From Candidatus Methanocrinis natronophilus (GTDB taxonomy: Archaea > Halobacteriota > Methanosarcinia > Methanotrichales > Methanotrichaceae), in NCBI GenBank assembly GCA_029167045.1, contig JARFPK010000012.1, forward strand, positions 1-57,222: DNA of 57,222 bases, in the 5' to 3' direction. The notes under the pieces are model-generated. The model saw only the letters and a list, made by a program, of their open reading frames with translations, was not told the origin of the DNA and did no database searches. Shown here one piece after another: positions 24,643-33,681 of the stretch. Position 1 is the first letter of the stretch, and each line of letters opens with the position of its first letter. A program made the translations under genes and the position numbers.

Positions 24643-25767
24643 TCAGCTGTACCTGCCCAGGGCGATCACCTTTGTACCCTGGAAGTCCAGCTTCGACCCG
24701 ACTCCCGGTCGTATGATGACCGAGGTGGAGCTGAACTTGTATCCGCTGGCATCAACGCTTACCGAGTGCCATCCTGGAACGAGGGCTATCCTGTAGCCGC
24801 CGTCAGCGTCGGTGGTGACTGAGAAGATCCCGTCGATCCTGACCCTGGCACCGGGTATCGCGGCCCCGCTCCTCTCGGCGACCCTCCCCTCGAGCCAGCC
24901 GTACTCTTCCTGGCCGGGTCCGAAGGGATAAGCCAACGTCCCGGCAGGATACCCAACCAGGGTCGGCGCCGCGGAGACGGTGCCGGTCCAGATCCTGGCC
25001 TGGGAGGTGGTGAAACTATAGCCGTCGAGGTCTGCGGTGACGGAGTAGGTCCCGGAGGATAGGTCCATCCCGTAGTAGCCCCGGCCGTCGGTGATGGTGC
25101 TGAAGACGCCTCCGCCTGGACCGGATATTCTCACCCTGGCTCCCGGGAGGCCGTTCCCCCAGGCGTCGACGACCCTGCCCACCAGGCCGTAGGAGATCGG
25201 ATATCCTGCGGAGCTGACGGATATGGTGACGTTGTTGCTTCTGGTGCTGGTGTCGAAGTTATAGCGGTGGGCCTCCAGGGTCTCAGCATAAAGGTCGAGC
25301 CTGTACCACCCAGGGCGGACGAATCCCGGACTCATGATCCTCATCCCCCGGTCGTAGAGGATGAAGGGACCCGAGTCGGCGACGTAAAGCCACAGGGTAT
25401 AAGGGGCGCCGAGGTTCACCTCTCCTCTGGTCACCAGGAGCCCTCCCGACTGGAGATATAGCCGGTTTCTGGTCCTCACCTCGTCTCCGATGAGAAGGCC
25501 CTGGTCAGGTCCGAAGGGGTTTGCAGATACGAGCTGAGCCATATCGCGACCGGAGGGAGAGAGGGGGTCCCACCCCGGCCTTTGGGCGGCGTAGAACGAC
25601 TGGTCCCTCGGGCCGAAGGGGTCCCATGTAGGCCTATCGGCGGCGAAGGGGTTTGGGAGAAAATCGAGCCTCGGGCCGTCATCGACCTCAGCTCCTGTTG
25701 CGGAGGAGGCGGCCGCCAACACCGCTCCAAATAGCATACAGATCTTCCACAGGATCGCGAATCTCAA
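24643..25767 (-). CDS. Secreted protein with two carboxypeptidase-regulatory-like domains
   Basis: From the TTG at 25767 the protein is 374 aa. The N-terminus (FAILWKICMLFGAVLAAASS, ATGA) is a signal peptide. Residues about 30-80 are repetitive (NPFAADRPTWDPFGP, RPGWDPLSP). A lipid-free beta-rich central part follows. Two CarboxypepD_reg/SpaA-like Ig domains follow: GLVGRVVDAWGNGLPGARVR with TDGRGYYGMDLSSGTYSV, and GWLEGRVAERSGAAIPGARV with TDADGGYRIALVPGWHSV. Such domains act as extracellular stalks. I prefer TTG over the ATG at 25842 because GGAGTGG precedes it and the signal peptide then begins at once. The partner gene on the other side is the S-layer protein. Confidence 0.75.
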   Translation of the reverse strand: MRFAILWKICMLFGAVLAAASSATGAEVDDGPRLDFLPNPFAADRPTWDPFGPRDQSFYAAQRPGWDPLSPSGRDMAQLVSANPFGPDQGLLIGDEVRTRNRLYLQSGGLLVTRGEVNLGAPYTLWLYVADSGPFILYDRGMRIMSPGFVRPGWYRLDLYAETLEAHRYNFDTSTRSNNVTISVSSAGYPISYGLVGRVVDAWGNGLPGARVRISGPGGGVFSTITDGRGYYGMDLSSGTYSVTADLDGYSFTTSQARIWTGTVSAAPTLVGYPAGTLAYPFGPGQEEYGWLEGRVAERSGAAIPGARVRIDGIFSVTTDADGGYRIALVPGWHSVSVDASGYKFSSTSVIIRPGVGSKLDFQGTKVIALGRYS

Positions 25768-25844
25768 AGCATAACCACTCCAATAAGTAAAAACGCTCGT
25801 TCGCGACTTAAAGGTTGCGGAGAATTCGAAGTTTCGTGCCATAG

Positions 25845-25881
25845 GGGTCGATTCCCGGACGAAAGATATGGGTCGATTCCC
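25845..25881. repeat. 12-bp direct repeat upstream of the secreted-protein gene
   Basis: GGGTCGATTCCC occurs at 25845-25856 and again at 25870-25881, 25 bases apart start to start; a partial third match, GATTCCCAGG, is near 25922. It lies in the 380-base gap between the two divergent surface-protein genes. It may be a regulator site; the rest of the gap shows only the S-layer promoter. Confidence 0.35.
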
Positions 25882-26090
25882 AGGCGCGGTCTTCGAGGTC
25901 TATCCTCGGGCGTGAGAATGAGAGATTCCCAGGATCGAAGGGCTCTCTGGTCGGCATTGTAAATGGGCCACGAAAACCCTTAACTTAGAAGAGGAACCTT
26001 CGGGGATGGGCAGATCATAACCCCCTCCGATGAAGGGGATTTTGGCTCTGCGGCCGAGTCCCTGGCGGACGGAGAACTGCGCGTAGAACA

Positions 26091-26100
26091 TTATATATAG
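26091..26100 (+). promoter_or_regulatory. TATA box for the S-layer protein gene
   Basis: TTATATATAG lies about 50 bases before the ATG at 26149. Transcription would start near 26125, leaving a leader of about 25 bases with GGTGGAG as ribosome site. The consensus-like box fits a highly expressed gene. Confidence 0.65.
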
Positions 26101-26148
26101 ATGACAGAAGGCCATTATAATAAAATCAATATAGGTTGGTGGAGAGTC

Positions 26149-29100
26149 ATGAATTACCTTAGGGCTGGAGGACTGCTATGCCTGCTCCTGGTCTCCATGG
26201 CAGCAGTTCTGCCAATGGGGGCGTCGGCACAGCCTGATGCTCCAGATGAATCGGTCCTGCTGGGGGAGATAGATCAGATCGGTCACGGCGCTGGAGATTC
26301 TATCGGCGAAACGGGCTCATCAGGAGATCTGATATCCTCAGAGACCGTCGATGAGGCGCCATCAGAAGATCAGATCCCGCCCGAGATCGTCGATGATGCG
26401 TCGTCGGAAGGGCTGACACCTTCGGAGGCGGTTGAAGAGATGCCGATGGAGGACGCCCCAATGGAGGACGCTCCCATGGACGGCGTTCCTCAGGTGGAGA
26501 CGCCTCCTACGCCCGATGTCTCTCCAGGGCTCGAGTCCATCGAGTCGGAGATGATGACCCCGGCTTTCGATAACGATACCCTCGAGGAGCCAGAAGAGAC
26601 GAACTTAACCGAAGTGGTGCGAGAAGAGGAACTATCCACCACCGACAGGATATGGCGCGAGGGGGTGAACCCCGACACTTTTACCTGGACCCCCCAGACT
26701 TTCTCAGGCTTCTTCTATGACCTGGACGACGATGTGGGGACAGAGACCCTCACCGTCAACCTGAGGAGGTCGGGGAGCGGCTACGATCGAACCATCAGGG
26801 AAGGGGAGCTGAAGTACGAGACCAAAGCCGCCTCTATCAACTTCGAGTTCGACCGGTGGGGCGAATATAAGGTCATAGGCTTCATGGCCCAGAAGTACTT
26901 CGCCGGATACGTCGGGACCGTCCGGGAGGTCGTCAGCAGAGATATAAGTCTCCTGGACGAAGAGGAGCTGCGCCAGGTTCTCATCGACGACGACAATGAA
27001 TACACCGTCGATACCGGCTCCGTCCTCCCTCTGAAAGAGGGATATGAGATCAGGATCAAGGAGATCGACCTCGACGGCAACAAGGTCTGGCTCGCCCTGG
27101 CGAAGGACGGCCAGGAGTTGGATAGCAGGGTTATAGATCCCAGGACCCTCGGGTCGTCGACCTTCAAGTACGAGGTGGATCTGAGGGGAGAGAAACTGCC
27201 CCTGGTGATGGCCCACGTATCGTCGATCTTCAGAGGGGTTGAGACGAGCCTCGTCACCATCGACGGCATATTCCAGATATCCGACAGGTATACCACCGTC
27301 GCCTCCGGCGACACCTACGGGAGCATGGAGGTCACCTCGATATCCGGCGACGTCATAGAGATGACCAACGACAGATCTATCACCCTCAGGGCGGGCAGAA
27401 CCGTTCCGGTGATGGGGGACGTCAGCTTCCTGGTCGCCGATGCCCCCGAGCTGAGGTTTGGGCCTATCGTGAAGAGGACGGGGGACTACGAGATCAGGGG
27501 GACCATCGTAGATCCGGTGGTCGGTGAGTTTACATGGGACTCGTACAACTTTGAGGGCTTCTACTACGACATCGATGAAGACGTGGGAACTGAGACCCTG
27601 ACCGCCAGGTTCTCCGGGGACAGGATCAACGAAGGAGATCTCAGGTACAGGACCGAGCCCCAGTCGGTGGAGTTCGACTACGCCCCCTGGGGGAGCTACA
27701 ACGTCATAGGATTCTTGGCGGAGAAGTACTTCGCCGGATACAACGATGATACCGTCTTCACCAACCGGTTCAGCATCCTGAACGAGGAGCAGCTCCGGCG
27801 GGTCCTGATAGACGACGACAACTCCTACACCGTCCGCAGCGGTGCTACATTCCCGTTGGAGGAGGGGTACGAGCTACGGATCAGAGAGGTGGACCTCGAC
27901 GGCAACAAGGTATTTCTCTCCATAGCCAAGGACGGAGACGTCCTCGACAGCAGGGTCGTTGACCCCGGGAGGGACGTGCGAACCTCCACCTTCACCTATG
28001 ATGAGAGGATCGGCGGCGATAGGGTGCCGATCATCGCTATAAACGTCGTGAGCGTCTTCCGGGGCAGGGAGGAGGATCTGGCCACCATCGAGGGGATCTT
28101 CCAGGTATCCGATAGGCCTCGATCCGTCGAGAGTCGCGAGACCTACGGCAGGATGGAGATCGATAGCGTATCCGACGCCGGAATAGAGATGTCCAACGAC
28201 GGTTCCATCTCCCTCGTCAGGGGTAGGACGATCCCCATCATGGAGAACCTGAAGTTCAGGGTCTCCGACAGTGATAAAAGGCTCGTCGTTCCCATCGTCG
28301 AGGTGAGGGTGGTGACCAAGCCCATGAGGATCGATATCCCTGAGGCGGTGGTGGGAACTCCAGCAAGGTTCAGGGTCACCTCCGACGGAAATCCCGTCAT
28401 CGGGGCTGTCGTCACCATCAACGGAGATGAGGTCGGGACCACCGACGTCGATGGCATATACGTATATTCGCCAACGGTAGCCGGCAACTTCGAGATCGAG
28501 GCGAAGAAGGTTGAGTACAGAGATGTAAAGGGGGTCCTCGTCGTCAGCGACATCAGAGAGGAGAGGTTCCTCGCCATCACGTCGCCTCAGGAGGCTCTGA
28601 AGGGAGAGAGCTTCGTCATCAAGGCGACGATAGGCGTCGATATGAGGCCGGTAGAGGGTGCTGATATATCCTTCGGCGACGCCACCATAGGGACCACCGA
28701 CGCCCTAGGGACCGTCTCCTACGCCTCGGATGCTGTCGGCGCTCATACCATCACAGCCTCCAAGGCAGGGTACGAGAGCGGATCGCGAAAGATCGTGATA
28801 TTGACGCCGATTACGGTAACAGGCCTCGATATGCCCGATACGTCGAGGGTCGGCAAGAAGGTCGAGATCAGAGCCACCGCCGAGAACAGAGGGCCGGCGA
28901 GCGACGAGATAGGGGTGGAGATGAGGATCAACGGAACCCCCGAGGCTACGGCGACGATCGCCTTAGAGCCAGGGGAGACGGGGTCATTGACCTTCGAGTA
29001 CAAGCCCCAGGAGCCGGGTCTTTACACTGTAGAGGTGAGGGGCGTCCAGAGGACCCTGGTGGTGGAGGAGAAGAGCAGTACGGGGTTGATCCTGGGGATA

Positions 29101-29190
29101 TTCATCCTCCTCTTTGCCATCGGCGGAGGAGCTTACCTCTATTCGACCGGGAGGCTGAACGAGGTTCTGGAGCGGGTCAAAAACCGGTGA
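26149..29190 (+). CDS. S-layer protein with duplicated Methanosarcina-type S-layer domain
   Basis: The protein is about 1013 aa. A signal peptide (LLCLLLVSMAAVLPMGASA) is followed by an acidic linker of about 130 residues. Two copies of the S-layer duplication domain (DUF1608-like) follow, at about 165-435 and 460-725. Each starts FTW...F.GF.YD.D.DVGTETLT and contains KYFAGY, RQVLIDDDN/RRVLIDDDN and YE.RI.E.DLDGNKV. Ig-like/PEGA segments and a CARDB-type domain come next. The C-terminus has one membrane anchor (GLILGIFILLFAIGGGAYLY) and a basic tail. This protein forms the paracrystalline cell envelope in Methanosarcinales. The ATG at 26149 is chosen over 26101 because of the ribosome site and immediate signal peptide. 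Confidence 0.93.
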   Translation: MNYLRAGGLLCLLLVSMAAVLPMGASAQPDAPDESVLLGEIDQIGHGAGDSIGETGSSGDLISSETVDEAPSEDQIPPEIVDDASSEGLTPSEAVEEMPMEDAPMEDAPMDGVPQVETPPTPDVSPGLESIESEMMTPAFDNDTLEEPEETNLTEVVREEELSTTDRIWREGVNPDTFTWTPQTFSGFFYDLDDDVGTETLTVNLRRSGSGYDRTIREGELKYETKAASINFEFDRWGEYKVIGFMAQKYFAGYVGTVREVVSRDISLLDEEELRQVLIDDDNEYTVDTGSVLPLKEGYEIRIKEIDLDGNKVWLALAKDGQELDSRVIDPRTLGSSTFKYEVDLRGEKLPLVMAHVSSIFRGVETSLVTIDGIFQISDRYTTVASGDTYGSMEVTSISGDVIEMTNDRSITLRAGRTVPVMGDVSFLVADAPELRFGPIVKRTGDYEIRGTIVDPVVGEFTWDSYNFEGFYYDIDEDVGTETLTARFSGDRINEGDLRYRTEPQSVEFDYAPWGSYNVIGFLAEKYFAGYNDDTVFTNRFSILNEEQLRRVLIDDDNSYTVRSGATFPLEEGYELRIREVDLDGNKVFLSIAKDGDVLDSRVVDPGRDVRTSTFTYDERIGGDRVPIIAINVVSVFRGREEDLATIEGIFQVSDRPRSVESRETYGRMEIDSVSDAGIEMSNDGSISLVRGRTIPIMENLKFRVSDSDKRLVVPIVEVRVVTKPMRIDIPEAVVGTPARFRVTSDGNPVIGAVVTINGDEVGTTDVDGIYVYSPTVAGNFEIEAKKVEYRDVKGVLVVSDIREERFLAITSPQEALKGESFVIKATIGVDMRPVEGADISFGDATIGTTDALGTVSYASDAVGAHTITASKAGYESGSRKIVILTPITVTGLDMPDTSRVGKKVEIRATAENRGPASDEIGVEMRINGTPEATATIALEPGETGSLTFEYKPQEPGLYTVEVRGVQRTLVVEEKSSTGLILGIFILLFAIGGGAYLYSTGRLNEVLERVKNR

Positions 29191-29219
29191 CTACGCTCCA
29201 GACCCATTCATTTATTTTT

Positions 29220-29240
29220 AGATTTTTATTTAATAAATCT
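29220..29240 (+). terminator. Candidate terminator after the S-layer gene
   Basis: AGATTT (29220-29225) and AAATCT (29235-29240) form a weak AT-rich stem, preceded by TTTATTTTT and followed by a T-rich tract (TCCCTTTTC). Archaeal termination depends mostly on T tracts, which are present. The remaining bases up to 29404 show nothing recognisable. Confidence 0.4.
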
Positions 29241-29404
29241 TCCCTTTTCTGTTTGATCTCAACTCCGTCTTGATCGACGAAAGTCATCAAAAAATCGAGA
29301 TCCAAAGCATCGATGGTATCGTTTCTTGCGGGATTTCAGGGAATGATTGATATACCGCGACCTACCCTCTCACGACACCGTGTAGCATATCGGTCTATCG
29401 CCGA

Positions 29405-29414
29405 CTAAAATATC
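29405..29414 (+). promoter_or_regulatory. TATA-like box very close to the phenylacetate-CoA ligase start
   Basis: CTAAAATATC is centred about 20 bases before the ATG at 29429, and no ribosome site is visible between them. A leaderless transcript is likely if this box is used. Confidence 0.4.
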
Positions 29415-29428
29415 AGGATCGTATTTCC

Positions 29429-30727
29429 ATGAACTTCTGGCAACCAAAGCTCGAGACGATGAAGAGGTCAGATCTCCAGGATCTGCAGATGAGGCGACTG
29501 AAGGATACGGTGAAGAGGGCCTACGAGAGGGTGCCCTTCTACCACCAGAAGATGAAGGACCTCGGTCTGACGCCCGGGGACCTGGCAGGCATTAAGGACG
29601 CCAGGCCCCTTCCGGAGACGAGGAAGGGGGACCTGCGGGATAACTACCCCTTCGACCTCTTCGCCGTCCCCAGGGACGAGGTGGTCCGGGTCCACGCCTC
29701 CTCCGGGACGACCGGCAAGCCGACGGTCGTCGGCTACACCGCCCGGGATATTGATGCCTGGTCTGATATGGTGGCAAGAGACCTGGTGATGGTCGGCTGC
29801 AGTAGGGAGGACGTATTCCAGAACGCCGTAAACTACGGTTTCTTCACCGGAGGCCTTGGGATCCACTATGGGATCGAGAGGATGGGTGCCATGGCGGTCC
29901 CCAGCGGCACCGGGGATACAAAACGTCAGATCGAGATCATGATCGACTTCGGCGTAACTGCCCTCCACTGCACCCCCTCTTACGCCCTCTACCTCGCCGA
30001 GACGGTCACAGAGATGGGGGTCGCCGGTGACCTCTCCTTGAAGATAGGATGTTTCGGTGCCGAGCCCTGGTCCGACGGGGCGAGGATGGAGCTGGAGGAG
30101 ATGCTGAATATAAAGGCCTACGACTCCTACGGCCTCTCGGAGATGTTCGGCCCCGGCGTCGCTTTCGAGTGCCAGGAGCAGGATGGCCTCCACATCTGGG
30201 AGGACCACTTCCTCGTGGAGATCCTCGACCCCGAGGGGGAGCCTTGCGCCCCCGGAGAGCGAGGCGAGCTCGTCCTCACCTCCCTCACCAAGGAGGCGAT
30301 GCCCCTCATCAGGTACCATACGGGAGACGTCACCTACATGATGGAAGACGACTGCCCCTGCGGGAGGAGTAGCGTCAGGCTCCACCGGTTCCTGGGAAGG
30401 GCCGACGACATGCTCGTCGTCAGGGGGATCAACGTCTTCCCGTCCCAGATCGAGGACGTCCTCCTCAAGATCCCGGAGATAGGAGACTACTTCCAGGTCG
30501 TCGTCGACAGGAAGAGGCACGCCCTCGACGATATCTCCATCAAGGTGGAGGTGAGAGACATAGCCTTCACCGGAGAGCTCGCCGACCTCGCCCGCCTCCA
30601 GAAGAAGGTGGAAGGGGAGCTTAAGTCGGTGATGAAGATCAGATCTAAGGTGGAATTGGTGGAGAAGGGGAGCCTCCCCCGGACTCAGGGGAAGTCGAAG
30701 AAGATCGTGGACCTGCGGGAGATATAA
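29429..30727 (+). CDS. paaK: Phenylacetate-CoA ligase (PaaK-like)
   Basis: The protein is 432 aa, full length. Adenylate-forming motifs are ASSGTTGKPTVVGYT (P-loop) near residue 93, AYDSYGLSEMFGPGVAFEC near 233, IRYHTGDV near 294 and GRADDMLVVRGINVFPSQIE near 323; the last is the PaaK-family A8 hinge region. The catalytic lysine block is LPRTQGKSKK at the end. The enzyme joins an aryl acid such as phenylacetate to CoA with ATP. PaaK homologues are common in methanogens, where aryl acids feed aromatic amino acid synthesis by reductive carboxylation; that role is inference. It stands alone between the S-layer gene and the convergent small gene. Confidence 0.9.
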   Translation: MNFWQPKLETMKRSDLQDLQMRRLKDTVKRAYERVPFYHQKMKDLGLTPGDLAGIKDARPLPETRKGDLRDNYPFDLFAVPRDEVVRVHASSGTTGKPTVVGYTARDIDAWSDMVARDLVMVGCSREDVFQNAVNYGFFTGGLGIHYGIERMGAMAVPSGTGDTKRQIEIMIDFGVTALHCTPSYALYLAETVTEMGVAGDLSLKIGCFGAEPWSDGARMELEEMLNIKAYDSYGLSEMFGPGVAFECQEQDGLHIWEDHFLVEILDPEGEPCAPGERGELVLTSLTKEAMPLIRYHTGDVTYMMEDDCPCGRSSVRLHRFLGRADDMLVVRGINVFPSQIEDVLLKIPEIGDYFQVVVDRKRHALDDISIKVEVRDIAFTGELADLARLQKKVEGELKSVMKIRSKVELVEKGSLPRTQGKSKKIVDLREI

Positions 30728-30798
30728 CTCAGCAAAGATATCGGGGAAGGGGGTCTGGGGCGCGGAGCCGGCTCATCTGCCTTCCCCCCCAAACCCCC

Positions 30799-31164
30799 TT
30801 ACCGACCGACTTGGCCAGCCATCTCCTCCGTCCTCTCCTTCACCCTCTCGTTGAGCCGCTCCAGGATCCCCTTCATCCTCTCGGAGTTGTCACAGTGGGA
30901 GCCGGTCTTGGGGCTGCAGACCGCCAGGGCGTCCATCACCCGGTCGGCGAGCCGGTCCTCTCCGGCGTCCTCCAGTTTCATCAAAAGATCGGACATACGC
31001 CGGTTGAAATCCCTGCACTTTTCGGCGTCGCAGATGGCGTCGCCGTGGAGCCGCCGGAGGGCCGAGACCTCTCGATCTATCGCCTCCCAAGGCTGTTCAC
31101 CGGCGCCGATGTCATCTATCGAGGGCTGAGAAGATTGTTCAGCGGTATGTTCAGCGGTATCCAA
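30799..31164 (-). CDS. Hypothetical four-cysteine helical protein
   Basis: The protein is 121 aa, begins at a TTG at 31164 and overlaps the 3' end of the beta-helix/TPR gene by 14 bases, so the two are co-transcribed. Four cysteines (AICDAEKC, AVCSPKTGSHC) lie in an otherwise helical, charged sequence (FNRRMSDLLMKLEDAGEDRL, and RMKGILERLNERVKERTEE, probably coiled-coil). No signal peptide is seen. I do not recognise the family. The overlap, the composition and the ordered cysteine spacing support a real gene; the start codon is less sure. Confidence 0.5.
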   Translation of the reverse strand: MDTAEHTAEQSSQPSIDDIGAGEQPWEAIDREVSALRRLHGDAICDAEKCRDFNRRMSDLLMKLEDAGEDRLADRVMDALAVCSPKTGSHCDNSERMKGILERLNERVKERTEEMAGQVGR

Positions 31165-32746
31165 GAGACCTCGCCCTCTCGTAGGCCTTCCGGGCGGCCT
31201 CTGCCTCCCCCAGCATCTGGTGGGCCCAGCTCTTGCTGTTCCAGGCGGCGGCGTATCCCGGCTCGAGGGCGAGGGCCTTCTCGAAGGACTCGAGGGCCTC
31301 CTGGTATCGGCCGAGCCGGTTGTGGACCACCCCCTTTCTGTTCCAGGCCTCGGCGAAGGAGGGGTCGATCCTTAGAGCTTCTTCGTAACAGGCGAGAGCT
31401 TCTTCAAGCCGGAGGAGCATCCCAAGGGCGTTTCCTTTCTGATACCAGGTTCGGGCAGAGAAGGGGTCGATGGATAGGGCCCTGTCGTAGCTCCTGGCCG
31501 CCTTATCGTAGCTACCCGTCATCGTCAGGGCGTCTCCCCTCCCGTCCCAGGCTCCGGCTATGGTGGGATCCATCTCCAGGGCCCTCTCGTAGGAGGCGAG
31601 GGCCTCCGGGTAACGGCCGGCGGCGGCGAGGGAGTCGCCCAGGGCGACCCAATCTCCGGGGGTGTACTCTTCCCTGGGGATGGCCGCCGTCTCCTCGACC
31701 GTCTCGACGGCCACCACATCCTCATCTCCCACCTCGCCGGATTCGTCACCGCTGACCTCCCCTGCCTCGGAGTCTATGACGGCGTCCCCGCAATAGGGAC
31801 CCGAAGCCTCCTCCTCCTCCTCCTCCTCGTCGCCCCTCTCAGTATCCGTGGCCCCTCCGGATAGAGGCCGATGGAGGGAGAGGCCCAGGTCGGCGAGGCT
31901 CCAAGCTCGCCAGCCCGCAGGATCGGTTCGGATCGATTCCTCGGCGGCGAGATCTTCGGGCAGCACCCGAGAGGGAAGGGCTTCGTCCCGAGCTGCGACC
32001 TCTCCTGCCTCCTCCAACCCCTCATGATTCAACCCTTCCGCCACGGTCACCGTCTCGCCAGCCTCCTCTTCCTCCTCCCTCTCGGGGCCCGATGGTGAGA
32101 GGTCGACGCCGGATATCCCGGGGATGGAGTAGGTGGGGGCCGACCCGTCGTAGTCGCCGTAGAAGTTTCCTTCCCAGAGGTTTCTGCCCAGGTCGAAGGC
32201 GTTGCTATTATCGTTCGCCTCGAAGACGTTTCTTTCTATCCTGTTTTCGTCGCTTCCTGCATTGATCCAGATACCATACTTGTTATTCCAGACTACGTTC
32301 TCCTCGATGACCGTCCCCCGAGAGCCGTCGAGGTAAATTCCGTACCATCGGTTGTCGGTGACGAGGTTCTTTCTGATCTGGTTATCCTTCGACCTCACCT
32401 CGATCCCGGCCAAGCCGAAGCCCCCGTTCTCCAGGATGAACCCCTCAAGGACGACGCCGTCGGCGGTGAGGACGGCGGCGCTCCCGCGCCCACCGGCGTC
32501 GATGATCGGCTTATCTCCCCCTCCGTCCGCGGCCCGGAGGACGATGGGGATATTCACCACCACGTTCTCCCGGTACGTTCCCCCTCCCACCTCCACCACG
32601 TCGCCGGGGCTGGCGGCATCTATGGCTCCCTGGATGGTGGCATAATCGGCCTCTTGAGGGCCGACGGTGATGGTCGCCGCCTCCGCTCCTGCCGTTGAGA
32701 GAGCGAAGGCTGTCAAAATGAGGAGGGATATCGTCTTAATAATCAT
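31151..32746 (-). CDS. Secreted right-handed beta-helix (NosD-like) protein with C-terminal TPRs
   Basis: The protein is 531 aa. The signal peptide is IIKTISLLILTAFALSTAGA. Residues 25-200 are a parallel beta-helix with NosD/PbH1 repeats (YATIQGAIDAASPGDVVEV, IEVRSKDNQIRKNLVTDN, GIYLDGSRGTVIEENVVWNN, GIWINAGSDENRIERNVF). An acidic low-complexity linker covers about 215-370. The last 150 residues are four TPR repeats: ALASYERALEMDPTIAGAWD, AARSYDRALSIDPFSARTWY, ALACYEEALRIDPSFAEAWN and ALESFEKALALEPGYAAAWN. TPR and beta-helix in one secreted chain are unusual. GGGAGG precedes the ATG. A surface or adhesion role is inference. Confidence 0.85.
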   Translation of the reverse strand: MIIKTISLLILTAFALSTAGAEAATITVGPQEADYATIQGAIDAASPGDVVEVGGGTYRENVVVNIPIVLRAADGGGDKPIIDAGGRGSAAVLTADGVVLEGFILENGGFGLAGIEVRSKDNQIRKNLVTDNRWYGIYLDGSRGTVIEENVVWNNKYGIWINAGSDENRIERNVFEANDNSNAFDLGRNLWEGNFYGDYDGSAPTYSIPGISGVDLSPSGPEREEEEEAGETVTVAEGLNHEGLEEAGEVAARDEALPSRVLPEDLAAEESIRTDPAGWRAWSLADLGLSLHRPLSGGATDTERGDEEEEEEEASGPYCGDAVIDSEAGEVSGDESGEVGDEDVVAVETVEETAAIPREEYTPGDWVALGDSLAAAGRYPEALASYERALEMDPTIAGAWDGRGDALTMTGSYDKAARSYDRALSIDPFSARTWYQKGNALGMLLRLEEALACYEEALRIDPSFAEAWNRKGVVHNRLGRYQEALESFEKALALEPGYAAAWNSKSWAHQMLGEAEAARKAYERARSLGYR

Positions 32747-32864
32747 CAGGCCTCCCGCCTGGATCTAACTTCGACTCCCATCTAAGAAAATCTTTTGGTG
32801 AAATGGCGGAGACGACGGAGCTTGGAAAAGAATAAGGGCTATCCATCCCATCGGTCGGCGATCA

Positions 32865-33077
32865 TCAGGTCTCAGACTCCGACGGAATCTCAGATTCTGC
32901 CGCCGGCTCTGGGCCGACTTTTCCCTTCCTTCCCTTCTCCGGGCGGCGGGGCCCGTAAGCCTCCTCCAGAGCGTCTGCCAGCCGCCTGGCCTTACCGTAT
33001 CTGATGCACCATCTGCACACGGGTTTGCCTCGCTCCTCGATAACTCCTTCCTTATGACGGCTACTGCTGGCCGACAA
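32865..33077 (-). CDS. Possible small CxxC protein
   Basis: A 70-codon ORF with a compact basic centre (GKPVCRWCIRYGKARRLADA) and an acidic, proline-rich tail. The CRWC pair may bind a metal. Its ATG lies close to the divergent gene on the other strand, leaving no room for a separate promoter, so it may be a chance ORF. No family recognised. Confidence 0.4.
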   Translation of the reverse strand: MSASSSRHKEGVIEERGKPVCRWCIRYGKARRLADALEEAYGPRRPEKGRKGKVGPEPAAESEIPSESET

Positions 33078-33108
33078 CTACATGGGCTTTGAGCCCCAGA
33101 GGAGGAGC

Positions 33109-33681
33109 ATGATCTCCGTCGAAGTCACAGACGAGGACGTAAGAGACCTATCCGCCGAGATCAAGAACCTCCCGGGAGCGCTCTTTGGGGCGAGTAGCCC
33201 CCTCCTGCGCCCCTTCCTCTCCCGTCTCGAAGAGCTCCTCCCGCCGGAGAAGAGGGGTCGCGGGGACAACTACATCTCTTCGACCCTGAAGGCCCACGTC
33301 GAGGTCGTCGTCGCCGACGAGGGATATATCAGGGTCGAGAGCGAAGGAAGGGCCGTCGAGATCACCCGGGGGGAGTTGGCTGCGGTCCTCGAAGAGAAGT
33401 TTGCGGCCCTCGACCATCAGAGCCTCAACCTCCCGGGCCTCCTCTTCCTCCAGTCCGGCCCCGTCCTTCAGGCCTGCACCCTCAGGAAGCTCGACAAAGA
33501 TCACGGGGTTAAGGTCCCCGGAGGCCGGAGGACCCATAGATACGTCTTTCACACCACCGTCGTATCCGTGAAGGCCGACCGGGACGCCGTCCGGGTCGGC
33601 TTCGACCTCGACCGTCTCCCTAACCTAACAGGTGACGGAGCTTCAGAAGGTGCTTCGGGTTCTGCCGGACCAGGACCTTGA
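33109..33681 (+). CDS. Hypothetical protein, about 190 aa
   Basis: The likely start is the ATG at 33109 with GAGGAGG just before it; an in-frame ATG at 33082 is possible. The sequence is soluble, with an acidic N-terminal half (VEVTDEDVRDLSAEIKNLPG) and a central beta-rich part (STLKAHVEVVVADEGYIRVE). It includes a short basic stretch with a histidine (GGRRTHRYVFHTTVVSV) and ends in GASEGASGSAGPGP. No domain is recognised. The last 62 bases overlap the 3' end of the geranylgeranyl reductase gene on the other strand, tail to tail; the low-complexity end may be read-through into that antisense sequence after loss of the original stop. Confidence 0.6.
   Translation: MISVEVTDEDVRDLSAEIKNLPGALFGASSPLLRPFLSRLEELLPPEKRGRGDNYISSTLKAHVEVVVADEGYIRVESEGRAVEITRGELAAVLEEKFAALDHQSLNLPGLLFLQSGPVLQACTLRKLDKDHGVKVPGGRRTHRYVFHTTVVSVKADRDAVRVGFDLDRLPNLTGDGASEGASGSAGPGP

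Noticed and set aside
29468..30520. 350-codon antisense ORF within the phenylacetate-CoA ligase gene
   Set aside because: It shows no recognisable domain; the plus-strand frame carries all adenylate-forming motifs.
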